In this document: positions 33,701 to 48,000 of the stretch, one piece after another
Layout: every line of letters begins with the position of its first letter
Position numbering within the stretch: the stretch's first letter is position 1
NCBI RefSeq assembly: GCF_019649055.1
Contig: NW_026570435.1
Span: 62,001 to 126,000 of the forward strand
Length of the DNA stretch: 64,000 nt
Source: Paramacrobiotus metropolitanus
Lineage: Eukaryota; Tardigrada; Eutardigrada; Parachela; Macrobiotidae
Direction: 5' to 3'
Made by a program: the position numbers and the translations under genes
The notes under the pieces: generated by a model
What the model saw: the letters and a program-made list of their open reading frames with translations, nothing else
Databases searched by the model: none
What the model was told of the DNA's origin: nothing

Positions 33701-34511
33701 ATCCGAGCGTGCCACCAAGCGGCTGGGGAACGGAATCGTCCTATTTGCAAATTAATTAGCCGATTTTCCGAATCCGTGGAGCATTCCGAAGGGGAATCAG
33801 CCACGGGCGACGGGACGCTGGCACAAGTCGAAGAACGCGCGTCTGCAGCAATGAAATATCAGCATCAGAACATGCAACAGCGGAGGCGCAAGGCTACTGT
33901 AATTTTTTTATTTTTCAGTGACTGCAGCGAAAAATTTACCGGAGTGAAAAGAATCATCCTACTTCCTTATCACTTACTCGATTGTGGGTACGGGTTAGCA
34001 TACTGCGATTCAGTACGGGAGCCGGCAAAACGTATCACTAGAAAACAAACGCGGACATTCAGTATAAAAATTAATAAAGAAAAAGGTATTGAACGGTTGA
34101 ACCCGATGGGATTGATGCCGTTTGTTCGCCGGCGGCGCGGCACTGACAATATACGAGTCAGTATGCCGTATGCGAGTATATATACTGACATTATACGAGT
34201 ATATAAATATATACTTTCGAAGTATCGTATTTCATGTCTTGAAACGAAACTGACAATCGCGCATTCGTGGAATAATTCAAGTCTTTGATTGAAGCTGTCA
34301 ACTATTCCACCGTCCACGACAGCGTGACTGTCAGTTGTGCTGTCGAAACTTTTAACTAGCACTTGACGACGCACTTACCAGACTGTACCCGAAGCTGTGG
34401 AATGTCGGATCCAGCCGACACAGGATGCGATGCGCCGTTGTCTAATGGTCTCTTTCGGGATATTCGCTCCTTCGGGGGCCATGTTTGTACAGACAGTTCT
34501 TCTCTACTCAT
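30739..34511 (-). pseudogene. Nuclear-receptor-like LBD gene (copy A), 1-nt frameshift
   Basis: The exons match copy B one for one: 34511-34379 (133 nt), 33842-33682 (161), 33321-33080 (242), 32680-32513 (168), 32447-32237 (211) and 31650 to about 31410. The signature reads FVSLLFGFRNLSEDDQRTLL. Exon 2 is one base shorter than in B (CCCCAGC against CCCCCAGC), so exon 3 would be read out of frame and stop soon. The later LBD exons keep open frames, so the loss is recent or an assembly error in a homopolymer. Two further exons (about 31214-31090 and about 30958-30739, ending SEHVERRL) may form a C-terminal extension in which a +1 and a +2 change compensate. Their link to the LBD rests on a GTAAGG donor near 31409 and is uncertain. 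Confidence 0.65.
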
Positions 34512-35396
34512 AACTGCCAACAGCGAACAATCCAAACCTACAATGCCGTTCCGCGACCGAACACCAATCAAGCACCAAGGCAGAACAAGACGCCAGCGGT
34601 GAACAGTCACAACTTCCCGGGAAACACCAGTATCCGGTGGAAAATAGATGTAGTGGTATATCTGTACGCTACAACAAGATCAAATCAACAGCTGCAACGT
34701 AAGACAAAACCAAGAAAAGCAGACAAAAATAAAAAATTAACAAAATCAGCTAAATGCTGATAAAAAGCTGGCATGTTAACAAATGCATCTGGAAACAGAA
34801 AGTAGAAACTGAACCCGGAAACGAAGTAACTGCCGTTTTCTTAGAGCATGCACTATGCACCGTTCTGCTTCTTTCCGCTCGGTATTAAGTTCTGTACTCG
34901 TACCGATCGCGAAAAGTATAACGTAGATTATTATACGTGCAATTATACGTACTATTATTGTATTTAACGTAGATTAACGTATTTAAAGTAGATTTTGAAA
35001 AGATTGCTTTTCAGCGGAACCCGTTTCGGCAGCAGGAAGATTCTAATGGAAGTACAGTACATATAATACCACAGCGAAAGCATAGCGATACGACATAAGT
35101 TATAAGGTCGAATTAGTCAGAATCAGACTGTCAAATATTCAAAATTAAAGGCATACTATTCATTTTTAATTTAACAAGTACCGATTCCTGCCAACAGATA
35201 TCGCAGCCTGCCAAAAAAGACACCATTGCCAGAGCAGGAAATATTTAACTATAAAACTCATAAGGAGATCAAAAACAATGACTGAACAATTAAAACCCGA
35301 AGAGACTGCCAATGAGCAAAAGGTGAATAGTGAACACAATAAAATATCAAACAAACACCGCAAAACGGAATGATTTCGCTCCATCTTTCCCACAAC
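34512..35396. other. Upstream region of receptor copy A
   Basis: About 0.9 kb with no gene seen. Segments near 34850-34900 and 35240-35370 are homologous to the region upstream of copy B, showing that the tandem unit is about 4.6-4.8 kb long. Confidence 0.45.
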
Positions 35397-35842
35397 CACC
35401 GCTTCAGATTCATACGCGGTCATGTTTGGAGTTTTTCATCAGCAAGAGCATGAGCGCGGCCAGTCCCTTGTCGACGGGATCGACCAGGCCGCGCTGGATC
35501 CATTTAGGAATGGTCGTCTGGGCCTGGGCGAATCCCAGTCGGTTCATCACGCGCTCCACGCCGATCGTCTCAATGTCCCGTCCGATACGCTGCAGTAATC
35601 TGCCCCAGAATTAACACAATTCAGTTTCATCCACAACAAAACAGACACTTTTCTTCGAAGCTGGTGGTACACAACGCGGTAGATGTGCCGCTCTGCTTAC
35701 TTGAAACTCGGCTGCAGATACCATTCATTGACCTGGAAGCGGCGTGCGTCTTCCTTGAGGACTTCCGTTGGATTAGGCACTTCGCGTTTGCTTCCGGTTT
35801 GTGATTCCGCTGCAATCATGCGAACGTCACTATTACGATCTG
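35397..35842 (-). CDS. Two-exon module repeated beside each receptor copy (orphan C-terminus or small gene)
   Basis: Exon 1 (an acceptor near 35842, or an ATG upstream near 35865, to the GTAAGC donor near 35699) encodes ESQTGSKREVPNPTE and KEDARRFQVNEWYLQPSF. Exon 2 (about 35606-35397) joins in phase 2 and encodes RIGRDIETIGVERVMNRLGF, TTIPKWIQRGLVDP and a hydrophobic end LAALMLLLMK before a stop. Homologous modules follow the last LBD exon of copies A and D. It is therefore either the C-terminus of a receptor whose body was deleted next to BLTP1, or an independent small gene of about 110 residues. IPKWIQRGLVDP followed by a hydrophobic segment faintly resembles COX7A-type subunits; I do not trust that. 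Here the frame is intact. Confidence 0.45.
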
Positions 35843-36023
35843 CATTTGCCGGGTTCATCCTAAGTCCATGTAGAAATTTCTGATACTGGCAAACTTTGTT
35901 CGTGAAATTACCCACTAGGATACGATACCTTACTTCTTATTATTCAAAGAACACTCTCCAAAAAATTGCTCATACTTTATATCGTTTTAAAAAAGAACGA
36001 AGAATTTTAACCGAGGTTTTTAG

Positions 36024-39000
36024 TTAGAAACGCCAGTTCACATTCCTCGAATAAGTGTATTCGCTATGAACGCCTGTGCACTCCACTAATCCCATTACAC
36101 TTCCAATGCTGTAATCTACTGGCAGGAGAACATTACAACAACAGACACAGCATGCAATACCATTCCCAGAGATGAAGAACAATAAGAGAAAATATCTATT
36201 AAAGTATCCATGTTCTCTGCTCACCGTCTGTGTTGGCGATGTAGGAATTGATCAACTGGTGCAGGAAGTAGAATGCCTGTGAATCTCCCATATCAATGGA
36301 GATGGGTGCACCGAAATCACAGGTGAAATTGCATGATACCGGCGGATGCGTCGATTCATCGGGAATCGTCTCCGTCTGGACGTGCTCCGACCGCAGTCCG
36401 ATGACGATCAACGGCAGCGCCAGAATCGTTTCAATCGTCATATTCAGCTTCATATCCTCGAAAGTGTTCAGTTTCTGTGAGTGCGTCGTGGGAAAGCGAC
36501 CGATTTCTGCAAAAACAATTCTTGAAATAGTCCATTAATCTCTAATAAGAAGCAATGTGCTGCAGGAAGTTTTCGTTTTATTCAGTACCGTCGATATCGC
36601 TGTTCATAAACATGAACTCAAACCAATCCGGGAGATTCAGCAGCGGCGGAGGATTATTGCAGGTCACCCGGGCCACGGTGGCGGCAAAGGGGGCGGCATC
36701 ATCCTTTCCCAGATTAAATGCCATCACTTGTACAACATCCACCAACTTCTCTCCTACAACACAAACCTCTGTAACTGCTTAAATGAAAATTCACACAAAT
36801 CCCCTTATAAACATAAATAATAAACAACAAAAATTCTATATTACATATTCTCGCATTCATTGCATTCGCATATATCATAATCGCTTATTCATTGATTAAT
36901 AAATAACAATCTACAAAATCGAATTGCGTGTCAAAGCTATATGAGAAGATCACTAAATTATGGAACCATTACAAAATAATAATTATTATTTTGCAATACA
37001 ACACGGTAACTAGATTTTGTACTCAACGGTTGCAGACAGTGCCTACCGTTGCGGAAACTCTCGATGGCCTCGCTGGTAATGGCCAAACGCGGTTCCTTTA
37101 TACTGAACCTCGCCCAGGATTTACCACGGAAACTATTTCCATAAAAACACGCCAAGGAAATATTCCGCCCGTTCATCTGCACATCGCCCTTTAGCAATCC
37201 ACCCAGCATGGGAAACGGCGCCAGTGGGACATTCTTCAGTCTGTATCCCCGCAGAAACTCCAACGGTCGCTGCCAATGCCGATGAAACCGTGAATCCAGA
37301 GACGCCACTGCAAACGCATACAAATTAGCCCCTATAGAGTCACGGGCCATATGAATTATTGCATACCGGCTTCTTTGGTGGCCGACTTGGACAAGGAGCT
37401 GCGGCGTCGCTGCGGCACCGGTCCGGCAAAGTTCAGTTTGGAGATGAATTGGCGACTGCTTTTCAGCTGCTCTTCAAAGAATTCCGTAACACGGACGATG
37501 GACTTAACAACGTGAGAAGTGGAGGCGCTGCAGATGATCATCTGCATCTGATCCCAGCTGCAGTTCACCGCCGCTGATAATTTCGGCCCACTGAAAACGA
37601 TAATTACAATTACGATGTACTTCAAGCGTTTTCCAAGCATGTATGTACCGATAGTAAGTACTACTGCATAATCTTATCCTAACATATATACGAGAGAAAC
37701 CTGAATCAAGAAGGATAACAAGTTTAGTCCAGCTTAAAAATCGAGAGCAATTCGTTCTCAATTAGTAGCTAGATTTATTAGCTCATTCGTCCTCATTTAA
37801 TAGCTAGATTTATTAGCTTTTCCTAATTATAATAATTAATCGCTAACTTATTACGTAGAATTATTCGTTGACTACAGCAGTACAGTAAAAAAATATCACC
37901 CATTCGCGCTGTCGTAAATATTTATTTACCTGCGGTAATCCTGCGTCTGGAGCGCCCATGTATCCCGGACACGGACATTCATTTTACTCATCCGCGCCAG
38001 GGCGCTGATCGCTCCCATGTACTCCAATTTGCTCTCCGCCGAACTCATCAGACAGCCGAATGCGTGCATCGGTGGAGCGCCCACCTCGTTACGAATATGC
38101 GCTGAAAAATGAAAAACACATGCTAATAATGTTTAAAACACAAAATCTACAATATAAACATTAACCTAATAAGTATCATGAATGAATGGTGAACCCTGAA
38201 AGGGCCCATAGCAATAAATTTGCAATGACGACACCCACAGCTGCATTGCGGATCAAGAAGATGCCATTATTCTACCAAATTCACTACTCATTTTGTTTTG
38301 ACTGCACGTAAAATACGGCCCATCGGCACCCTACCGTATAACTGCGACTTCTTCCAGTGTGAGCCACCGCCGACTACACCACCGCGACTGTTTAAATCCA
38401 GATTGGTCGCCACTACAGCCGCAAAAATATCCGAATGCCCATCACTGGCGGCGGAAAATCGTCCCACACAATTGATGTCCTCCACCAACAACCTGGAACA
38501 ATAGAATCACCGTTCTTATTCAATACTAATAATCCAAACATTGCACTAATCACCGTTATGTCTACCACTTACACAGTATTTCCCATGACATTGCCCATGT
38601 TGACGTTGAAATCCAGCGCCGAAACTTTGATTCCAACGAGCACCAACGTCTTCCAAGGAAGTACTGTTTCTTCCCCACCGACACTCGATGCGCCGCTTTC
38701 TGCGATGGAAGAGAATGCCATTCAAAACCAGGATCGCAAAAATAATTTAAGTGCACAGTGTTGAACACGATTGAAGAGCAATCCTCGTACGATTGCTTGT
38801 AGTTACTGTAGTTCATGCATTACAATATCATTGCATGCAGTTTCAGCAAGGTCAACATAAAACAATCTACCGACAGCAAAAGCGTAGTTAAACGGCTGCG
38901 TCTCTTTATCTTCAGGGTAGTGCCCAACGAGATGCGATACATTTGTGTACAGAAAAATTATGGTCTTAAATTCAATTTTAGTTTGTATACCTTCTCTTTT

Positions 39001-42000
39001 TCAAACTACTTTTCAAAACGTGTCTAGTCGTGAAACGCACAATCACCAGGTAGGATGTAAATTTAGGCAACATACGTCAGCTAGATGAGTTCCAACAAAT
39101 ACCAGACATGATGCTGACGGTTCAAAACTTGCAAAAATTTCTCATAGTCTGACCTTTGCTCTTGCGGGGCGGTTTATTCAGTTCGTATGGTTCTTCACTG
39201 TCCTTGGCATTTGGATCCACAGAGATGGACGAAGTCGCTGATTAAGAAGACAAAACGATGCAAATAAACCCAATGTTTTGAAAATGTTCCGGCTTACTAC
39301 TGGCAGCATCAGCCGCTTCTTCGCCGAGAAAAAATCGCCGGGCGATGGATCGCCGATACCATGCTTTTGGGAACGCCAAGATCTCACCCAGCCGCCGCAA
39401 ATCATACCAGAAGGTGGTCTTGCCAACGGAAATACTTGCTAGAAAAACAATGTATCAGGAAAATTTTTTTCACAGCAATAGAATAGCGTTTGTTATATTC
39501 TCCTGAAAATTCACCACTTACCAGAAAATTCGATGCTGTTGGCACTGTAGAACGCGTCTTTTTCCGGGGTCATGGCAAAATCGTCGACGAGGGACTTGGA
39601 CCGGACGATTTCCACGTGCAAACGGTCCAATTCCAAGCGGACTAATTCGCGCTTATCCGGAACACCGTGCGCCGAGGTTTTTACTGCAAATTGCCGTTTC
39701 AGTATGTAATATTCTTAGTCAAAAATCCCGCTTTGTTTTCTATCAAAAGGTATCGTATTTATTTTTTTGTTAAAAGAAAATCACGATAATAAGACGACAC
39801 ATGATTTCGTTGATGCGGTCAGATTTATCATTAATTTAACCATATGGTTACCGTTTCGTTCGCCGGGTGCATCGTAATAAGCCGATTCCGCCACCGTTCC
39901 GTACGGATGGAAAATCACAAGGGAGAATCCAGACAAATTTCCGTATAAACCCAGACCAGCGTGCTCTTCGAATCGATCGACGAAATCCGGCAGCCGAAAC
40001 TCAGGACCCATCTGGTGCAGCATCTCGTCCAACGTCTCCAGCACCGGCCGACCGGAACTCAGCACGCTCTCGGGTTTAATGCGCACTTTATCCAAGTCGA
40101 CCAGCTGATTGTACTTGCGCGTGGACACCATCATGCTCAACGAAGGCAGGGTCAGCACGCCCTCCACTTTGGATACCGGGAGGCAGCTGCAGCGAATCTT
40201 GGTGGAGTTCATCATGAACAGCACGAAGATGTCCACGGGGAACGATTCCATGGCTGACTCGAAACCCCACGATTCGTCTACAATGGAACCATAAACACAA
40301 TGAGGCATGCTCAGCGTAACCACGGTAAACGGAATAAAGAACGGAATAGACACTGCGGTCAATGAAATTGTATGCAGTTCTACGCACCCCAAAAGTCTAT
40401 TCCCGATGCAAAAATAGATTAATGCAACAAAACATCCGGTCATAGGGTTAACGTAGAAGAGTGGCGCATTCGTCCAGTAACATTATTTAACTATTTCCTG
40501 TCACCCATTATCTTCCGTTAAATGAGCTATGAAAGTATTTAGTTCAAAAACTCATAATTAAAAAATTATGTTTTTCTTAAAATACGTTGACCAAGTTGAT
40601 TACTGTAGCATTCCACTGCGCACTGGAAGAGGCAGCAAGCTTCCCAAACATAAAAGCCTCAACTCTGGTAACAGTGAACAATTAATGCCATTATTCTGCT
40701 CGCAAAAAAACGCAACCGACCTGAAGCAACTTGTAATTCCGAATCCGATTCCTCAACGGGCGGAGGTTCCTTAGTCTTCAGAACAGGCTGCGCCATGACG
40801 GGAATCGGCTCCAGCGCTTGCTCCAGAAAATCCAACAGCTGTGGGGTCAGAACTGTCTCCGCTGGTAAACTCTCCAAGCTGAAGGTGGCAAAGAGATTGC
40901 CTTTCTTGCGCGGCAACGCTCCTGCATTGCGGCCCACTTTGGTCTCACTGTTGACTTCCAAACTCGAACCGCTCAGCATGGGACGTAGTGAACGTGCTCC
41001 CTTAGCGATGATCTTGCCTTCCGTTCCCTTCATACCGGTGCTGGCATCCGATTCGTACTGCATCTCCAGGTTAACACCTTTCCGGCACAAAAATTCCAGT
41101 TAAGCTAATTCAAAAGTGATTTTTCCGAAAAAGATTTTTCATGAGCGATTGGCAAAACGTTGTTATTCCTTGGCAGAAAATATTGGGCAAGTGAATTACG
41201 AACCTGGTATGTATAAAGTGCAAACGGGTGTCAGATTGTTGCGCCGATTGAAATCGCTTCCGCGTCGTGCTGGGGAACTTCCACCCAGAGAATTATCACC
41301 TGATCTCTGCGATGCCTTCTTCTTGTCCGGTCCGCAATAGAACGTACAGTGGCCGCTTTCGATGTTGATGAGGATGGTGAAGTCGAAATCGAACGCCTGT
41401 TCGGCTTCCGGCGCATTGGAGCTCCGCGGAGACAATTCTTCCTTCAGCGGCTCCTGGGAGATTTTCCGTCTTGATGGCAAGAGCCGTGGACTTCTATTAC
41501 GTACATAAAATAACAATTCAGTCTAACCAAGCTAACGCTCAATGTAGAAAATCAAACTTTTAGTAGATATCGTAGACAAAACGCAAATAATGCAAAAACA
41601 TACTTTTGTAGAGTAGATCTATGTCCAGTAGTAGTAGTAGTTTTTACATTTTTTAATCAGTTTTGAAGAAAATGCAGTCTTTTGATAACGAATCTATCCT
41701 TACCAACTTGTTTACCAAAACAACTGACGGAACAACTTTTATAAACAGTTCACATTAATTTTTAAGGGAAAACTTGGATTTCAGCACAGTTTGCATCACC
41801 AATTTCCAATAGCTTCAAGTATATGTAACGTTGTAGCAGTCATTTACTTTTGTAATTAAGCTTGCTAAGAGAAAATTATACTAGTAGTCATATTACTTAG
41901 CGCGACGGTTTTCTTTTTCGATTAATAAAATTAAAAGATTTTTTAAAATATCATTTATTACCCTTTTAAAGAGTATCTCGCATTCACAACCGAACTGTCT

Positions 42001-45000
42001 GCAAAACTTTCTCAGCACTTACAAAGGAATGTTGCTGGGTGTCTTTCTCGCAGCCATATCCGCGGAAAACGTTCTCGAATGCGCTGCTTCAGCATCCGGT
42101 GTCGTGGGTGACAAATCGCTCTGCGGTGTGGAGCTGGTGCGGCGATGCGCCCGGTAATCGGCGACGGAGCCGCGTGAACTGATACTCTTCTGCCGGATAC
42201 GATTGACGATATCCCGCCGCAGTTCATGCACAATGCCCTGTTCAATGCGCTTCAGCTTCTCCGCTTCATTTTGGATATCTGTGCTGGATGCACCCTCGCT
42301 CTGCTGCATTTCGTTGAAGATTTTGGCGTGCATCTGCATCTGCTTCTCCATCAGTTTGGTGCGGTGTTTCGGGTGTTTGGGGCCGAAGACGTCTTCGCTG
42401 CTCGATAACGGAGGTAAAGGATCGGTGTTGCTTTCCGACTCTTCCCCGGTAAAGGATGTCACCGCGTCGGTTAAATTCGAGATGATTTTACCGATCGCCG
42501 GATCCATGTGCATTTCAATACCTGTAAAACGGATCAATTTGCTACGGATACTTGTTAATACAGTACATCCATCCAGCCAGCTATGTCGTAAACAGTAGCG
42601 TATCGTAGTTCAACGGAAATTAGAACAATACAATTTCCCAAAAATTTCCGCACAGAAAAAGTACCCATTAAAGCGACGCCAAGATTTCAATGAAAATATT
42701 TTTATAACCAGTTTTAATGTCTTGTAAACGGGATTGCATCTCTGCCGTTCGTTGGTATTTGTCGATTGCCAAGATTTGATCTTTATGCGATTCACAAATT
42801 TTGGATGAAACTAATTAAATGATGACTTATATCTACCCATTAAATTCGTAATTATTTTACCATTCATATCCCATTTGAAGTACAGATCCCACTTTGGGAG
42901 TCCGCTTTCCGTGGTCTCTTTTTTGGTCGTTCTGGACGTGACCTCCACGTAGCCTTTCGGCACGAAACAGCAGTTGGTAAACCCATCATCCAGTCGTCCG
43001 GAATAATCATACTGTGGACCGTGATCTTCCGTGAAGCACAAGCGGAACAGATCAAAACTCCCCGACGTAATGATGGAATCGGCCAGGACCGCGCGGACTT
43101 TGGTGCGATCCAAGGAGATCAGTAGCGCCATGTCGGAATCCCGCTCACTCGACCCGCTTTTCATCTGGCCCGAGGGCAGCGGCATGCACACATATAGTTG
43201 GGAAATGAATAATTCCACAACGTAGATACTCTCTTGGATGGACTGGATGGCGCGCTGAGCGACATGCGGTAAATGGGCGGAAGATGTTTTCTTGATGCGG
43301 GTGAGCGAACCGGACTGAGAGATTACTGGCCCGTGTCGTTGTTCGTACCTAATAAAAAAGAATTATCAGATGCCACGATGTACTTACCGTATCATTAGCT
43401 TGGTGTAATGCGGTTCAATCGTAGTATAGTGGCTTCACTGGCTTAAAGCAGTTTATCATAAGCTGCTACAGTATGTGGCAATCTAATACTAATATAATTT
43501 TGGAATATTGTGAGATTATTTAACAACATCCTTTTTGCAGACTTATGCAGTTACAGTTTAATATGAGGCAATACAAAAAATTCTCCGCCAAACTGTAATT
43601 TCTCCATACCAGTAATCGTAAGCGTTCTTATAGTTGATGTAGAAAATGACCGCCATATCCACCGCTCGCGGTTGAAAATAAATACGAGGCTGACTGAGAT
43701 GGGCCACAATCCGCTTCCTCCGGATCCGCTCATCATACCCCTGCAACAGCGCCTCCAACGGTCCTTCCCCATAATTCGTAAAAGTCATCCGGGTGCGGAA
43801 ATGCGCACAGGGCTGAAAATCCATCTCGGCCTCCTCATACACCTGCTGCTGTTCGCCTTTCACCAACTGCCCGAGACAAATCCCCACATCCAGTTGCACC
43901 GACACCACCGTAGAATGCTGCAGATCCGTGACACTCTGCGGCTGCGCGCTCTTGGGAATGTTGGAGATGTACATGGCGGTCTTGTCGATCTCCAGCCGCA
44001 CCGCGCTCGATGTGGGCGTGGTGCCGGTGATGCGGATGCCGTCCTGTTGGAGGTTGACCTGATGGAAGAACGGCAGAGCGAATTTCTTTTTCGGTAGGGA
44101 TAGACGGAATTGCTGCTGGCTGATGGGTTGTGATAAGGCGTCCAGAACGTCCTCGATCTCTTTCATGAAGACTTTCTGGAAGAGGACCGTGTATTTCAGG
44201 GCATCCGTGCCAAAAGTGTAGTCCGGTGAACCAACACGCGCCGTGATGTACAAAGCGTGCGCGTCTTTGAATTCCGTTAGTTGTTCGTCCTCAAAGCGGA
44301 CTTTCACGGGAGGCAGAACTTCGTATGAACACTTGACATACACAGCAGGCAACTGGACGTTCGCCGAAGATTCGATGTCCTCGTTTTTGGACTTGAAGAC
44401 CAGATCTTGCGGGCCGATATCGAAGTGCATCAGGGTGATGTTACCGATAGAGCCGTGCGCCATAATTTTCGAAATCTAACGTATAAGGATGAAAATCCAA
44501 TCAATGCATTCGATCCTTATGAAACGGTATTACTAAGAATTATTGGATGAATATAAATACCTCGTAACTGGCTTCCAAAGATGGTAGCGGCGCCGCGGTG
44601 ATAATGAGTTTCTTAACATACACCGTGGCTTTGATGGGAAACTGACCGACTTGTTTATGGTGATGATGCGATGATTTCACACTGGTGGCCGATTTGGACA
44701 GAGGGACGGTGGTTTCACTGGCACTGGTGCTGCCGGTATCGGATTTGCCCTCTTCCGAATCTCTGTGCAAAATCGTACGGTCAGCTGAATGAATAACTTA
44801 AATTATCAATGAGTAAAATTTGTACAGTTTAATTCCAGCGGTAGCTTTTAAATCCTCCATAGCGTCGGTAAGATCCTCCGTTCCTCTGACAATCATGGCG
44901 TGCAGCGTGATAGGATGATGGGGAACGGAGAAATGCAGTTCGCCCATCCTGATGCATAACGTCCGCTGATTCAGCTGCGATTTATTCCGCACCGAAGTGG

Positions 45001-48000
45001 AATAGACCAGTTGCGATGAACCCAGCCCCACGCCGAGATATAACTGCGGCTTGTGTCCCATTTTCTGCACCAGCTGTATGGATAACTGCCCCGTTCGCAT
45101 CTGGTAGTAGCATTCTTCCAGGGTGTTGTAGCGGGACTGCCGCGAGGCGTGGTTGTGATTGAAGGAAAATGCGGATAACACGGCTTGGAAGGTCAGACCG
45201 CGTAGTGAAGCCTCGAATGTCATGCCGCGGATGGATGCCGTGCCACATACAGCGAAAGTAGTACCATAACCTGCAACAATGCCCTTCTGGTTCACTAATA
45301 GTCTAACACCGACGAAAGTTTTGAAATCCTGAGTGAGGTTTTTTGCTAAATAATTCGGAAAATAACAATATCTTTAATTTCATAATTATTTTGAAAGGTA
45401 GGAAACGTAATTTCCATTACAAAATAATAACACAAAATTCCAATATAATTCCAATATTTCCATTACAAAATCCTAAAGTCATAAAAATGCAAAACAGATT
45501 ACTTTAGTTCCCAAAAAAACGGCGAACCTCCGCAGTATTGCAAAATAAAATTATTACCGTTATCCTGACTGCAAATTAAAAACTTTATCAACTACGAAAA
45601 TGTCACGTGTTACTGATTTCGCTTATGACTCTGCGTAACGGTGAGAAAATGGTCTTGTGATATGGCTCCATTCAAAAAGCAATAAGCATAAACCATTTGT
45701 CTACGACAGCCTCCACAAACCGAGAATAGCATCTACCAGACAGTGTTTGGATACGAAAACAATTACGTGGTATTAGTAATTACTGGGTTTTAAAAATCAC
45801 GTGCTTAACGTCAGAGCTAACCACGGTCCAGTTGTTGAACTGGAAAATTCGATCGAGCAGCGTTTTAAACAAAAACTTGCAAATAAAAAACTTCAATTCG
45901 TGTGAACCACTTACGAATAGTTTTCCTGATTCGTCGCTCAGCCGCTGCTTCGACCACCGTGTGCGCCGCTGTGGCCGGCCCCGGCGTCTCCACATTGTCA
46001 ATCTCACTCTCCGCTTCGCTGTCCACCTCACCGTCGATAACCTTCCTCTCCTGGGCCGGTGATTCCGGTGCCTCTTCTGACTGGTGCACCGACGACGACA
46101 CGACATCACTCGTGCTATTCCGTTTCGTCCGGCGGAAGGAGAATCGTGTCCCTTTCAGCCGGTTCGGCCCGTAACTGGATATGCGCCGGTTCCTGGATTT
46201 GGTTTCATCGATAATCCGATGCTCCGCCGGCTTCTCGTACAGATCCATCAACATCATCAGGTCTTTCCAGTGCCTGGATGATTCGGGCACGATGAAGTCG
46301 GCGTAATTGTCATTGACCCGACCGCGTGGTTGAGCTGGTGAATCAGATCGGGACGTTCCTGCACGAAAAAACAAGAAACTTTGCACTCATTGGGAAAATG
46401 TCAAAAAGCAAAAATACATGCCAAGTTACATCAGAAAAACTAAATAAGAGTAAGTAGTTGCGCTAGCGTACAACGATGCTTTCCTACGGCCATCTGAGGG
46501 ACCTTGCTGCCGTACAAACGCAACAACTCCGTTAATGCAGATACTATCGAAGAAGGTAGTAAAACGGCTCACAGCTCCGAAACAAGCACCAGTCGAGCAA
46601 GTGCAGTTATTGTAGCAATGTTTAAAATAACTTTAGTTTCATTTTTTCCCTTATTCGAACTTTTACTTAAATCAGTTACTCATTCAGCTTTAAGGATTCA
46701 AAATCATGAGAGCAACTAAAACCGAAACTGACAAATTACAACAATAGTAAAACAAGAAAAAGTTTATCTGCGTTACCCGAGCCACTGGTTGACGTTGAAT
46801 CGGTCTTTCGGTGGCCTTTCTTATCCACATCCGGCCAGTTCTTTTTGAGATTGGCACGCACCCGCTGCATGCTGGTAATAACGGAGCCAATCTGCGCCAG
46901 CAACCGCAACAGCGGCATACTGACCGCTTGGGCCACTTCTGCGACGTCGAATTTGTAAGTTACAACGGAGATCCGGTTGGTGCGGTGTGTCAGCAAAAAG
47001 CGTTCGCGGTAGTCCGGAATAAACAGATCCAGCGCTTTTAGCGGAATGTCCAGGAGAATCTCGGAAGTGGCCGTGAGCAGCATGCTGCGGAAAGCGGTGA
47101 TTTTTCCAAATGAATCTTTCGATGATAACAGTATCCCACCGGCGTCGAATTCCACTGATTCAACAAGACTTATGTTCACGGTGTCTAATCGTCCGGTTAA
47201 ACTAGCGTGAAAGCCAACGAATTTCTTCAGAACGGAAACTGTGGATTTCTTTTTCATTTCCAGATGTTCCAGTAAGGGTCCGAAAATATTTTCCACGCTC
47301 ACCTTGAATAAAATTGGGACAATTACGAGTCCATAAAAATAAATTTAGCTGAAATCCGAACGTCAGTTAATTATCACAGCTTCAAGACTTCGAAAATGCA
47401 GCAAGCTATTTCACTAAAAATTTTAACCAATCGTTCTAATTTAAAACTACAAATTTTAACCAAGAGAGGTGTATCCAGCATTGACACAGTCTTAATTGGT
47501 CCGATCTATTCCTAAGTACGGCCAATTCACTACGTTCAATCCTGTTTAACGGTACTGTGAAGCGTACACAGATTTTACTTACAGTTAAATTTAAGCAAAA
47601 CACAGTCAAAAGACTTAGTATGCTGTAACACTCTAAACCAATACAAAATTTCCATACTCCAGGTATTTCCTCAAGGAAATACGAGAAAATACAAAATACC
47701 TGAGATGCCGTCCCGTCAGCACCAAACTCCACGTCTTCATACGGAGAATCACTGTCTTCCTGGTCATCTTTCGCTTTCTGCGGAGCCACCGGTTTCGAGA
47801 CAACCGGTTTCACATTGGTCACTCGGTTGCCGGCATCGATCCATTTATTTAGATCCTGCTCCAATGGCGGATATGGTGACTCTGGATGCTGTCGCGGCTG
47901 ATCTCCCCCGACAAACATCTCATCCTCTCCTGTGCCATCCATCGTCACATCCAGATCATCCACCAGCCGCGTCACACTGCTGTCCAGGGTGGCCGGATCG

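Noticed and set aside
35397-35842. COX7A-like subunit
   Set aside because: Only a short IPKWIQRG plus hydrophobic resemblance, and the copies sit downstream of receptor exons with acceptors; too weak to name.
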